From contig NC_088314.1 in assembly GCF_910592395.1 (NCBI RefSeq), positions 496,001-560,000 on the forward strand: a stretch of DNA of 64,000 bases. Reading direction: 5' to 3'. Made by a program: the position numbers and the translations under genes. The notes under the pieces were generated by a model. It ran no database searches, was not told the origin of the DNA, and worked only from the letters and a program-made list of their open reading frames with translations. Positions within the stretch are counted from its first letter, which is position 1, and every line of letters starts with the position of its first letter. Shown in pieces: positions 26,501-37,372 of this stretch. This DNA comes from Lineus longissimus (taxonomy: Eukaryota > Nemertea > Pilidiophora > Heteronemertea > Lineidae).

Positions 26501-29500
26501 ACGGCGACGCCCAGCCAGAAATCAGTGTTCAGAGCTGCCGCCTTGTCGAACTGGACATAAACGGCAATTTTGATCGTGTCCTCTTTATCGTAAAGCCAGC
26601 CAGCTCCTCTTTTAACTGCAGAAGAAATGTAAAAGCAGATCTTGTAAGTGGCATAAGCAACGGCACACAGGACTTGTTGACATGACATACTACCGTCATT
26701 TGCGTCATTGTCACACTTCATACATTGTCGTTCGTAGCTCTCCGTATTGGTTGCGAAACCTGCCTATTGATAGATGGAATCCTTTGTTCTCAAACGGTGC
26801 CTAATGCTGAAGTGTGTAAAAAACAATTTGGTTCTTACGTGCGTTAGTAACCTTTCCCAAGTCAAGCCTTGCACGACCGTTGCATTTGCCACATTTGTCT
26901 CTGAAGGCGACAAACTGGAATACGTTCTTTGGTACACACTGGTAGCTCGTGCCAGAGCTGTAGACCAGGACTCCACAGATGGACAAGACGCCGCATTTGT
27001 CTATGGGTGCAATAGCATCAATGGCCACCTCAACTTGGAAGTGCGGAATCTGCATCTCTAACAGTATCTGTCCCGACTCGCCAACTTTCAGGCCCGATGA
27101 CGAATACGGGTTCGTTAGGGTGAAGGCTGGCTGTCTGGTAGTATCCTGCAATCATTAAAACATCAAGCTTTGGGTACTGCTGTAAGGTGATGCTATTGGC
27201 AACATATTAGGTCTACAGCGGGCAGATTTCTTAGAACCTCATCAAGCGTTGATATGCAGTATGTCGCTATGAAGAAATGAGAACAGGTGCCGATGTGTCA
27301 GATTCTTTTAGACGGATAGTAAAACCTAGCGCAAGGCAGTTCGTTAACAGCCACCACCGAATATCTCAAAACGATCATTCCCGCATTGGAACCATGCGAG
27401 TTTCAAAGTTGTTTTTATTCGGCCACACGATTCTTAGGCCGCGATTATACAGAGTTCACGTTGTCACCTGTCATGTTTCACTTGTCACGAGCTAGTTAAC
27501 TGACTTCGGCTTGAAAACACGACGTGAGGGTGGAAAGTGACCACGTGAATCGTATGTAGCCCGCTCTTTGGAAATGACTCGTCCGTTCTTCATCTCACGG
27601 ATGAAAGGTAAACAGTAACACGTCACATGTGAAAAAGTGAACTCTAGATAATCGCGGGTTTTAAAGGAAATAGTACTCTTTGTACTTACTATCAAATCGG
27701 TAGCAGGACAGCCTATTGTCTTAAAGGAAGCCTGTCCGACCCATATCTCATTCTCGTTATTGTATTCCGCGCCCGCGCTGACCCAGTACGTCTTGCCCTG
27801 TTCCTTGCAGTTCACCATGACCGCATCAAACTCGATATGGACCTCAATTTTTTGTTCCTCCCCTTTTTGTGCCCCACTGGCACATGAGAGGTTGCCCATG
27901 TTGATGATAGCACGGTCAAACTGGAACAAAGCATGAAGTAACGTATTTAACAACACACAAGGAGTGATGGAAACATTACATGTAAAGGTGATTCACCAAT
28001 GAGGAAGTCTTCTTGTAATTCTTCTTATTGTCCTCCACGTAACTAGTTAATTTGAATATGTTACGAGATAGTCGGGTCAGCAGGCTGGATTTTACCTCTT
28101 CCATTGCCTTCTGATACTTGTCTATTGTTTATTTTGGGTGTTTTTGGCAAAAGAGAGTCACTTCTGCAGATCAATGCACATCGATGCCATACACTGCTAA
28201 AACTGCTTTTAGGCCAATATCAAGAATGCGAACTTCCTCCAGGCATATTGGAGTCAAGAAAAATTCATCTTCGATGATCTCGAACATCATATTTTTGACA
28301 TTGTGAATTTCTTTAATGCTCAGTCAAATTTTTGACGAGGAAGGGCGGTAGAACTTACCGGATACACGCCAAATCTTGCATCGTACACAATGGGCAAATC
28401 TGATAGCTTTGTACCGTCATCTTTTGTAATCAGGTCGCCTAGGACAAAGAATGATTTAATAATTTACTGTACTTACTAAAAATAGCGCGAATATCTTACA
28501 TCAATACTCTCGTGTAATTGGTTGACATCTAAAGACAGTACCGGTGACGCAGGATTAAAGGCTTCTGACTGGCCAATAACCATCGGTGATCTCACAGTGG
28601 GATATACGGTTGCATGTATATACATGTACATATTGAATTAGGAATATTTCGAAAAATAGTAAATTTGGGGGGTGGGGGATCATGAAGAGGGTGATAATGG
28701 AAGATGGTGTTGAGTTGGGGCAAAGTTGGTTGTGTTTTGCTTTGGAATGTTTGGAGGAACAAAAATTATACAATAATGAATGTTTGATGGGGTGCAATTT
28801 ACCAGCATGTTGTGTCTGAGAAGGGTAGCATGCATGTTACACAGAGGTAAGAATCCAAATCTGAAGAGACAGTCCTCAACCAGAGGGCTAAATCTATGTC
28901 CGGACATGCATACACTCTTAGTACTGGGGGATATGCAAATAAATCGGCAATGCCTATTTTGGGTATTTTGGGTATTTGGGTATTTTGAGTAAGAATCGAC
29001 GGAAACTATCCTGATAGATGGTATTTGCAAACATCTCGCCAAAGATTTGCACCGAAAAGAAAGAAGAAAAGGTGCAGAGTGGCGACAGGCGGAGCTGAAA
29101 TGAAGGAGTGAGGTTTCAGATACAAGCGAAGGAGGTGGGTTTCAGATTGAAAAGAAGGAGCATGATGGATATACGTGTAAGATGCAAGGGAAGCTAGTTG
29201 GAGGTAGCCAAAGGCTTATGTAGCTTCTACCTTGATGGGTAATCCGAACATTACACAACTGCATGATCAGAGATGTATTATCCGGAGTGAAGATCTCGAC
29301 TAAGGTGGATTGCGCAGTTGCTTGCGGGTAGGATAAGACCACCTTATACTCCATTTTCTGTCCGACTTGTCCTTCCGTGAGGGACGACGAGGTTCCGGTT
29401 TTTGTGAACGTTGTCTTCAGGTTTGTAGGATACGTCAACGGGCCACCGGCCTTGAAGTCAAGAGTTAACAGATATACTATGTATACTAGTATACAATATA

Positions 29501-32060
29501 ACGTTATTCAAAAGCGCCCATATATTTCCCCTGGCTTCCCGGCTGATTTCGTAGGTCTTGGAATATTGGATCAAAATGGACTACACTGACATGGTAATCT
29601 AATTGAGTTACAGACCCTAGGCAAACGAATGTTCCTGGCCAAACTCTGCCTCCAGTGGGTCGTCCGACCTCTTATCGGCTACCCACTTATGCTGATATCT
29701 GAATTCTGATCTCAATTCAAATAAAGCCTCAGCCTGTTTTCCGATGTGTCTATATGTTAATTGGTGTTGTCAACCGGCAGTCGCGGCCCGGCCAAGCAGA
29801 ACCAGAGTAATGGTAACCCTTATATGGTCAGATGGTTACATACGGTCTAATACTCAACGTATAACCATCCACACAGCCACATACAGCGCAGGAAACCAGG
29901 ACACATGAAAACACACTTTAAGAAAAAAAGACTACGACTTTGGAAGCAATACTTCAGCATCCCATCCACCACCGGGTATAAGGATCTGACAAAAGGGGCC
30001 GTTACGAAATAAACCGGTGATGAAGTTTGAAATTTCCTTAAAAGGAATATCTGAGTTCACGACAATTTCGCTTGGCCCTTTTCCATTTTTTTGCGTTTTG
30101 TGTGTTCCAAGTTCTTAGTCTTTCTTGACTGTTGGCAAGACAAATAACTTCAATTACTGTCATCTCACGGACATGACATTCACCCTACCTATGTGAGAAA
30201 TTCTAACGTTACATAACTCCATAATGGTCGTCTCGTTATCCGGGGTGAAAAGCTCGACAAGCATATCTTGCTGTGTCTTCTTAGGAAACTTTATCTTAAG
30301 CATAAACGAACGCTTCGAACCAATTTTTATATCTGTTGCCTTGGTGCCAGGCTTGCCCGTTTTGGTCAACGTAAACTTCTTCGAATTTGAGTAGGGCGCG
30401 TTGACCTTTGCTTTCTATAGAAGAATTGAAATAAATGATTTCCTTGAATTCTTTTAATACTAAGACAGCAAGCTCGTGGAACAACTTTAGCTTCAATCAA
30501 ATGAAATTTCATATGAACGTTACACACGGTCTCCAACCAAAGACAAAATTATTTTATTCGCACGCGATTTCGCTCATGCAAAGCTGATTGTGATGATAAT
30601 GTTTGCAGTTGTTCAGGCAGGCAGCAGGGGTAGCAGCGTATTATGTAATCACCCGTCACCCCTTCCAATTGCCAGATCAATTGCGAATACGACAGCGGTC
30701 GACACTGCTGGTGAAGGCAGTAGGACTCGAATTCGAATTCAATTTAACGAAAGATTGTTGACCCGAATATTGCAATTTGATATCGAAAAGTTATAGACAA
30801 GTTGTATACCCTTTTGACTCTCTTTTTGCTCCTCTTTCGTCTCCTCTTGGGGATTCTGGACTCGTCGTTCTCCGTATACGGATTATCCCCCATGTCGTGT
30901 TCGTCCTCATCATGTTGGCGGTCCTCCTCGGGCACAGATCGTTCAAGCTTGTCAGTACATTCTAGAGATAAATGAGTGTGCTTGAGAACTGGTTTTGTGA
31001 GAAGCAGGACCATTCTGGCTGTATAGGGGCGGGGTGGACTAGCAGTAGAGATAACCTGGATTCTGATGACATCCTGGAATATCTTTTCATACCAATGCTG
31101 AACATTATCATTATTCTTGAAACCTTGTCGGGACGAGAAAGATTACTCAAGAACAGGTTTTATGCAGAAGTGTCGACGTTTGCTTCGCCATGGGAATCTA
31201 GGTAGTATAGCTATGTGTCCCGGACATTTATAGTCAAAGTGAGATGTTCATACCTTGACTCTGGTTGTAGGCATTGCACGTCTCTCCTTCCCAGCAGTCG
31301 TCACATACACAGTTTCCATCCCTATGACATTTACCATTGTGACAAGGCCTGGAAAAGGATTTGCAAAGAATCACGTAGTGAATGAACGATTACATTTCTT
31401 ATACAGTGGAACCCCGGACGGCGACAACAAATTTTCCGCATTTTGACTTTTTTTTGCTAACCCTTACCCTTACCCGATATCCAGACTTGCAGTCACAACG
31501 CAGCCAACACTGCGCGCTGGAATTTCAGAACGGCTGACTGTACTTACGTTTTGCATTCCCTACCCTTGCACGGCTTAGGTTTCACACACACAGGCACACC
31601 ATGCTCGTCAAACTTCTTATCCACCCACTGTTCCTCTTTCACTACTTCCTCTGCACTGTCCTCCGCAGCTGGAACAAATCAGTAGATATTCATGCGAAGG
31701 TCACGACCTTAGTTCAAGGTCACGGTGGGGGAGATGACTTTCAAGGTCACAGTGGATGGGCACATGATTCCCCCATCAACGGACTTAACCAATCTTTCGC
31801 TGCCTAAAAACATCGCAAATCTTCCTGGGAAATAACTTTCACCAGCAATAACTTGGTGCAAGTTTTTATTTTTCTTTGTTTCTACTGAAGCAAGGGGCGA
31901 ATTTTATATGGAATCTTCCCAATCCTATGGAAAAGGTCAATTTCTTGGCTCTATCATTGCTTTTCTATGAATAAACAGTCTGCACATCCGACCTACCTAT
32001 GACGAAGTAAGTGGCCAATGCTAGGAAGAATGTGGTGAAGAAGATGTTCCTGGCTACCAT
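10114..32060 (-). CDS. Large modular extracellular protein with repeated beta-rich modules and a discoidin domain
   Basis: About 32 coding exons join to about 2,025 aa. Borders on the minus strand, 5' to 3': 32060-31997, 31668-31548, 31348-31254, 30961-30810, 30414-30189, 29450-29231, 28438-28359, 27920-27690, 27145-26839, 26615-26425, 25973-25497, 23873-23787, 22668-22382, 22122-21867, 21460-21157, 20768-20566, 20410-20094, 19824-19734, 19331-19158, 18618-18454, 18199-18052, 17609-17357, 16874-16703, 16353-16128, 14281-14267, 12711-12592, 12378-12200, 11928-11742, 11560-11504, 11279-11204, 10966-10908, 10649-10114. Phases agree at every junction except 30189/29450. Order: signal peptide, EGF-like segment, basic cleavage site, eight to nine modules, Cys linker, discoidin domain, tail. 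I do not recognise the full architecture. A secreted or surface adhesion/matrix role is inferred only from the domains. Two adjacent genes would be the main alternative, but phases favour one. Confidence 0.75.
11089..11107 (+). repeat. G homopolymer (19)
   Basis: A run of 19 G within an intron of the modular gene. Length is likely to vary or to be misread in assembly. Confidence 0.9.
11742..14281 (-). CDS. Modular protein, 15-base microexon, Cys linker and discoidin (F5/8 C-like) domain
   Basis: Exons 14281-14267, 12711-12592, 12378-12200 and 11928-11742. The microexon adds five residues between phases 1 and 1. The linker has four Cys spaced through about 40 aa. The two main exons encode RYVQFFFWEKTVISGL, then VTKFVVKYSNDLMGWVEG, then AKAVRVYLIADNC and MDLKGC. 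This order of RYVQ-F, FKV-YS-D---W, A-AVR-Y and a closing GC is that of coagulation factor 5/8 C-terminal (discoidin) domains, which bind lipids, glycans or collagen. It is shorter than the usual 150 aa, so some loops are reduced. Confidence 0.7.
16128..30414 (-). CDS. Modular protein, tandem series of about eight to nine related modules
   Basis: Twenty exons of the modular gene encode diverged copies of one unit of roughly 150-180 aa. The first half carries a G-rich entry (for example LKVGESGQILLEM), alternating strands, a C-x-V/I-x-I stretch (ELCNVRI, QLCNVRI, HICKMEV, SICHVEI) and often a second Cys. The middle has the signature L-G-x-V/I-T-N (LDLGKVTN, LKLGHVTN, FKLGRITN, PFIVTN). The second half has an alternating I-x-V-x-V strand, a W or F two-thirds along and an IWVG/LWVG end. 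The first two units lack a recognisable second half. The centre loosely recalls LG-x-VTN strands of bacterial surface repeat domains (DUF11 type); that link is from memory and unproven. Confidence 0.7.
19384..19408 (+). repeat. Poly-C followed by CA microsatellite
   Basis: A C-run followed by several CA units inside an intron of the modular gene. Confidence 0.8.
20917..21165. repeat. Intronic tandem repeats derived from an exon end
   Basis: Three degenerate units share AGCTTGAGTGTAGCTTTCTT and TTAGCTGGGCCAGTC. They copy the last bases of the adjoining exon (21157-21460), where the same strand reads CCCAGCTTGAATGTAGCTTTCTT. The farthest unit still reads in frame on the minus strand as KKATLKLGSVTGP, against KKATFKLGRITNP in the real exon. 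Confidence 0.75.
24851..25193. mobile_element. TTAA-flanked MITE-like element, 343 bp
   Basis: Left end TTAAAGGGAACTGGAACCGC is the inverted repeat of the right end (GCGGTTTCAGTTCCCTTTAA) with one mismatch in about 20 bases. Both outer ends are TTAA, the target duplication of piggyBac-type transposons. No transposase frame lies inside. It sits in an intron of the modular gene. Confidence 0.7.
26060..26393 (+). mobile_element. LINE retrotransposon fragment (C-terminal ORF remnant)
   Basis: On the plus strand, inside an intron of the minus-strand modular gene, an open frame reads RRRWSWIGHTPRK, then NPPGKRKRGRPRNSWRR, then DRRRRGKV. This is the familiar C-terminal end of non-LTR retrotransposon reverse-transcriptase ORFs (WIGH-x-x-R ... 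GKRKRGRP ... W-R-R). No RT domain is present, so it is a 5'-truncated relic. The exact clade cannot be told. Confidence 0.75.
27437..27658. mobile_element. MITE-like palindromic element, family 1, copy in intron
   Basis: About 220 bp with terminal inverted repeats of the form GGCCGCGATTATACAGAGTTCAC at the left and GTGAACTCTAGATAATCGCGGG at the right. The core GTGAATCGTATGTAGCCCGCTCT and TTCTTCATCTCACG recur in the other copies. No coding capacity. Confidence 0.75.
30810..30961 (-). CDS. Modular protein, acidic linker ending in a furin-type cleavage site
   Basis: A single 152-base exon of the modular gene. It encodes an Asp/Glu-rich stretch and then RIPKRRRKRSKKRVKR at residues about 129-144, ending exactly at the donor. 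RVKR fits the furin consensus R-X-K/R-R. Cleavage here would free the module series from the EGF-like N-terminal part, or act as propeptide removal. Exposure of the site to proprotein convertases in the secretory pathway is inferred. Confidence 0.7.
31254..32060 (-). CDS. Modular protein, N-terminal exons: signal peptide and Cys-rich EGF-like segment
   Basis: Part of the modular gene. The chosen ATG (32060-32058) opens MVARNIFFTTFFLALATYF, a typical signal peptide h-region, with likely cleavage near the following GAA. The reading frame stays open upstream to an acceptor at 32098 without another Met, so the exon could be internal and the segment a signal anchor. The next two exons add a short acidic stretch and ten cysteines within about 60 residues, including a CHNGKCHRDGNCVCDDCWEG run that matches an EGF-like fold. 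Exons: 32060-31997, 31668-31548, 31348-31254. Confidence 0.7.
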
Positions 32061-33486
32061 TACTATGTGTGATTGACTGTTTCTACGGTTGGTTACTCCT
32101 GAAATGATACCAATGAAAATATGATTAAATGTCTATGTTGCGTTAGAGTTAGATGACGAGGCTCCCTGTGGCCACAGGTTATAAATAAGAAGTAACAGAA
32201 TCACACCGACACACCGACACATCGTCCTTTGGCAATCTTTGGGGGATAGTTGATCATTTGAGAATGCCGCTGGTTTGTGTTCGGTTATGTGGACACCGAA
32301 CATGGGACAATACGGTATCACATACGGACGCGTAACTAAACCATGAGCTTTCTTGTCCCAGCTAGATGAGAGAACAGCACGAAATTGAAATACTCCACAT
32401 TACACATTCCTCTTACCATTAGATTGGCTTTGGTATTCAACATGTTTGTACAGTCAGATCCTATAGCAACAGGTCTAATTTCAGCAACATTCAAATAGAT
32501 ATGCTAATGACCTGATGACATCACGCCACGTCACGATCAAGCAGCCAATCAATACAAAGAACGTGCTTGCAGAGCTCGTTTCTCGAGCATTTGAAATAGC
32601 ACAAGAAATGCCAACCATGTGCATTATATTATTCATATTTGGATCGATATTGTTCAGTTATATTGAAGTGTACGGTTGCTCTGGTAATAGCAGGCTTTCA
32701 ATGCGCTCTGGTTGTTGATTATGACGAATAAGTTAGATGGGAGCTTACAATACTGTTATTGTGGTTATTTTGCAAAGCATGACTGGCCCGCGATTTCATT
32801 AGTCCCAAAGTGTTCTCCATATGTTCATACATATTCTGGACCATGCAGTTAGAGAGATTGCATCAGTATTGCAAGAAAGAAACTCTCGTGCAGCTGAAGA
32901 ATCGACAGGTGAATTTTGATGGAAATCCACAAGATTGTGGCCCCCTTCACCTTGAGAATGCCGGGCCAAAATCCTACTTCACTGTCCGTGTCGCATAGCA
33001 TGAAAGCGTGTCTCGTAGCTGGCATTATAGGTCAAATATTGAAGTTTAACACAAGATTATTGCGAAAAATACTGACTAATCAATTTAGATGGAGAACACC
33101 GATATCCATCATTAGTTTTGCAACCACGTAGAGAAACTGGTCTTGGTGTATATATCGATAATTTGGAGTAAAGTATAAACAAAGTCGTTCATCGTGTCGC
33201 CTTGGAGACATCGGAATGCCAACGTTCGATAAGGCCTATAGGTTGCCATAGAAACACTAATCAACAGATTGATAAACAGCCTAAACGAAAGAGACAGTTA
33301 TTGAATGATTTCTAAAACGGGTTGGTGTATATCCTGTGACAATATGATTTAATACTATTTCTTTCTGTATACGGTAGCATGTACATGGACTATCAGTTTC
33401 AAAAAGATTAGAATCTGGGATAACTTGGGTAACTAAGTCGGCAAACACTAGTCACTTTGTACAACAGCGCATAACTTGCATCTCTG

Positions 33487-34119
33487 CTAAAATAGAGTTA
33501 TGATAAATGAAATAGCCTGGTATTGCTCGATTCTTGTAACATCATTAACATTCGCAAACAAAAGACAAAAGACAAAAAAATGAAAGAAGCAGTATTCAGT
33601 TTTGTAAAATTGATCGTTTTCGGCTGCAAGCGGTCCCAAAGTACCTTTTATATTGTCACCTAGCCTAAAGCTGATACGGGGATTGCCACAAGGATCATTA
33701 TGTATACAGTTTGTGGCGAGTTTTTTACCGTCAAAACTGACATCAACTCGAAACTTGGCAACTGTTTTTTTTAATAATTCATCGTTTTCATCACGGCAAA
33801 AGTTAATATCGTAAAAGTATTCACTTTCCGGATGAGTGGACAATATAGTAAATTAAAGCTATCATACTAGCTATATTGACCATACAACTCTTAAATAGAA
33901 TGTTCCATGTGGCTGTTCACGTCAGGTGTTGATTTGATTGCAAATACTTTTTATCTGTGGCAACAATAATACTGGCCCGGTGAGGTTGGAATTCGCAGTC
34001 AGGCAAGGATCCCCTTCTGTCGCCAATCCGACAACAGGTTTTGAAGAATCTAAAGATTCTCTGTACTGCTCTGACACCTCACAATCACCAGTGTCGTGAA
34101 GGATGATCAATGATGTCAC
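33487..34119 (-). other. Two unassigned open frames on the minus strand
   Basis: Frames 33922-34119 and 33487-33843 have no ATG at their start and no clear splice link between them. The second has a patterned composition (KFRVDVSFDGKKLATNC, then RISFRLGDNIKG) that faintly recalls the first half of a repeat module of the neighbouring modular gene. It could be a decayed module copy or chance. I would not call it a gene. Confidence 0.25.
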
Positions 34120-34719
34120 AGACCTTCGCGGTTCCTCGTTAAAATGCCCCTCCCATGGAAGAAAGTACCCTTCTATAAGTAGGCATCATATATCGTGAAG
34201 GATTAAGGTAAGATGCGATGCAAGACCTTCAATACCTCAGATTTCAAAGGCCATGATAGAATATATCATCCCCGGGACACTCTATCCTAGGACAGCAAGG
34301 TCGTGCATGTGCACATTGCAAAGGCGCATTTCGCCAAAGCGATTATTGAAATAATTACTGTACATTAATCACCAACTATGGATTTCATATTTCGATCTTC
34401 CGTCGCAGCGGAGAATTACGATTAGTAACTATAGGAACATAAGGTACATTAAATGCGTTTAATTTCGCCTGCGATGTTTATTGATTAACAGCGAACACAA
34501 ATGTCAACTTGTGTACAATACGGGGTCATTCCTTCGACATGTTTAAGGCAAGACGAGATCAGTTTTCACCATGGAACTAGATCTTGATCGGTTGCGAGAA
34601 GAGCCATGAAGCGTAGAATGTGTTTACATTTAGTTCTCGTCGTCAGTACTATGCCTGTCACTTAAAGCTGACATGCATGCATAAACAGGAGACGGGGAAT
34701 AAAGTTTTGTTTAGTTTAC

Positions 34720-34865
34720 ATACGATTCACGTGGTCGCTTATCAAGGTTGACGCGTCACAAGTCACTTGTCATGAGCAGGTTCGTTCATTGACTTCGGCT
34801 TGGAACGTGACATGGATAACATGAGGGTGACAAGTGAAATCGTGAATCCTATTATAATCACGTCA
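34720..34865. mobile_element. MITE-like family 1, partial copy
   Basis: Contains CATACGATTCACGTGGTC, GTGACATGGATAACATGAGGGTG and TGAATCCTATTATAATCACG, matching the family core and one end, but the internal order is degraded. Confidence 0.5.
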
Positions 34866-35510
34866 CTGCTTCGTTTCGCTTAGAGAGTTCAATCTGTTCG
34901 CTGGATTTGATTTGATTGGAGATTATATACAGTTTTACTATTGACCACAATGGCTTTTTCAGGCTGACGTTGTTCTCGTCCAATCTCGCAACTTCATGTT
35001 ATTGAAAACCGCCTTGACGAGTGGAAGCAAAGAATATCACCTAGGTAATTGGGAGGTATGCTGTTCTTGTGTAGGTTTTATGTCAAATATCATCAATTAA
35101 GTTATGAATTTGACGGTGATCGTAGAGTGAAGTGGACCACACTGTAATCAATGATTCCATCCTGATGGGAGAACAAGCAGTACTTCCCTTCAATCTTGGC
35201 AGGGCTAGACACAGAACTGTCAAATCAATGAATGTCCATCACACAGCCCTGCAAGCAGGAAACAGTCCTCATGAGAGAAGAAAGCAAATATGCAAATATT
35301 AAGTGTATAACAATGTTAAATACGAAATTATGTAAGGTAACGAGTAAGACAAAGTCCTCGTGCTAAATGCATGCATGTGCACGTATTGGGTTGTTGTCAT
35401 GGTTAGCCCTGGCATTTACCGAGGAAAGAAGGTCGTGATACGCATTGAACAATGACCATCTGAAACTCGGCCCCCAAAGTTTCAGTATTCCCAAAACCTG
35501 CCGCTACGGT

Positions 35511-35717
35511 GGCGATTATAGAGAGTTCACTTTTTAGCATGTAACGTGTCACTGTTCACTTTTCATGCGTGACATGGAGAACGAACAAGTCATTTCCAAA
35601 GAGCGGGCTACATACGATTCACGAGGTCACTTTTCACCGTCACGTCGTGTTTCAAGCCGGTGACAAGTGACATAATGTGACTATGCGTGACAACGAGACC
35701 TCTATATAATCGCGGCC
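35511..35717. mobile_element. MITE-like family 1, full copy
   Basis: About 207 bp. Left end GGCGATTATAGAGAGTTCAC and right end CTCTATATAATCGCGGCC form imperfect inverted repeats. The core CATTTCCAAAGAGCGGGCTA and CATACGATTCACGAGGTCAC is shared almost exactly with the copy at 39454. Non-coding. Confidence 0.8.
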
Positions 35718-35748
35718 TTAGACGTGTACCCGCGAACAAAACCCATAC

Positions 35749-36417
35749 CATGACATTGACGACAAGGCTGTTCAGATGTTTCCACTGGGGTTCGGTCGCA
35801 ATGGATCTGCAATAATGTACACATTACTCAAATACCATGCACAACACATAGAGTTGATGAGGTCGACTCGGGGTTTTTTTCAACACAAACAGTAACAATT
35901 CATCACGAGAAAGATAGTTTTGGTGTACGTGTCAGATTTTCATGCCGCCATTAACTAAAGCCCATTATGCGTCGAAATTATAGATTTTCCAGAGATTTTC
36001 GTTCACTAAAGTTACCTTACTTCGACAAGTGTGCTGTACGGAATACATTGTTTATTTCTACATACCGATACAAAACAAAAACACAATAGCGGTGGAGTTT
36101 TGCAGTTGAAAGCAGCTCTGAATAGCAGTAAAATCAATATCGGCTTTTGGTGCAAACTAGTTAAATCAGGAGAATTGTATATGTGCATCTCGCCAGAAGC
36201 TCGTGTCTTCACCTACCTCGTCCAGGGCAGGTCTTCTTAACTCCTCAAAATGTGCAAAAGTCCTTAGTTATCGTCGTTTTAATCCTCAGTGTGTGAATAA
36301 AACAAACGAAAAATGAAAAGTCCTGAATGTTGATAGTTTATACCATTCGCGATGGAATTGGTGTCAGTACCCTTGGTGTCAGAACTTGCGCTCCGATCAA
36401 TAATCTCCAGGCGGCGT
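35749..36417 (-). other. Possible exons upstream of the modular gene
   Basis: Three minus-strand stretches are bounded by good acceptors and donors: 36417-36344, 36243-36217 and 35806-35749. The first is open as RRRLEIIDRSASSDTKGTDT. The last can join the exon at 32098 in phase. Their phases do not chain into one reading frame from a Met, so they may be 5' untranslated exons of the modular gene or unrelated. Confidence 0.25.
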
Positions 36418-37372
36418 CTGAAGCAATACACACACTATACATGTATCAGTGAATTTGTTCGACGTGAGGAGCGTGGCTAACATGGTGCCTATCCTCGACC
36501 CCAGGTTCACTTATTGATTTACCATCAGCTACAAGTGGTTTGGAGGCGAGCGATCACGCGACAAGTTTTATGGCTACATGCAAATATATTTAGTCACATG
36601 AACACTATTATTAAGTCCGTCGTTCGAGAAAATTTTAGTCGATTTGGACAGGCCAACAGTGCTTGTTTCATTACCATCTCCGGATCAACCCATCTCAGTT
36701 CATTTGGTTTTTGTAAATGCTTCAATATTCCAGGCATGAACTGGCCATCGATGAGGTTGTCCTCAGGCATACCCTCTTTCTTTCATATACATATAGGCCT
36801 ATGCAGTTATTGTGAGTGACCACATTCGATACCAATTTGCTGCCTGCTCGCCATCATGCAATTCAAATCAACCAAACCAGTCGGTCCGAGATGAAATGTA
36901 ATATACCGTACTTCAGCTCGACCATAGCTAGCCTCAGTAATGCATACTAGCAACCAAGGGACGAGCTTTAAACAACCTCTCAGCTCCATTTCTATTTTAT
37001 GCTTACATCACCATGACAACAGTAAACAACTCCATCAACCCGTGTCGTCTGCTATTGGTTGCTGCCATATCAACATTGCACCGATCGATGGACATATTTA
37101 GTCCACAAACTGCGTCACTGGTCTCGTCAGGAGTAGCCCGAGTTACCAGCTACTGTCAGGTCGGGGAAACAAGCATAGGCGTCCCCTTGATTATATGCAA
37201 CAAGAGGTGTGGTTTTGTAGCTCTAACCAGCTTCAAGGGTTCTGCTGTTTTGGTTATATACAAAACTGTCGCCAAGATGTTCATTCAACCAAAAACATCT
37301 TATCGTCCAGCCATGGTGGAGAAATCAGCCACTGCGCGGGGCCTTACGTCTCCACCTTCCTAAAGTTTCGTC

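Noticed and set aside
31458-31475. CCCTTACCCTTACCC run as an interstitial telomere repeat
   Set aside because: The animal repeat is CCCTAA; this is CCCTTA and only about three units long.
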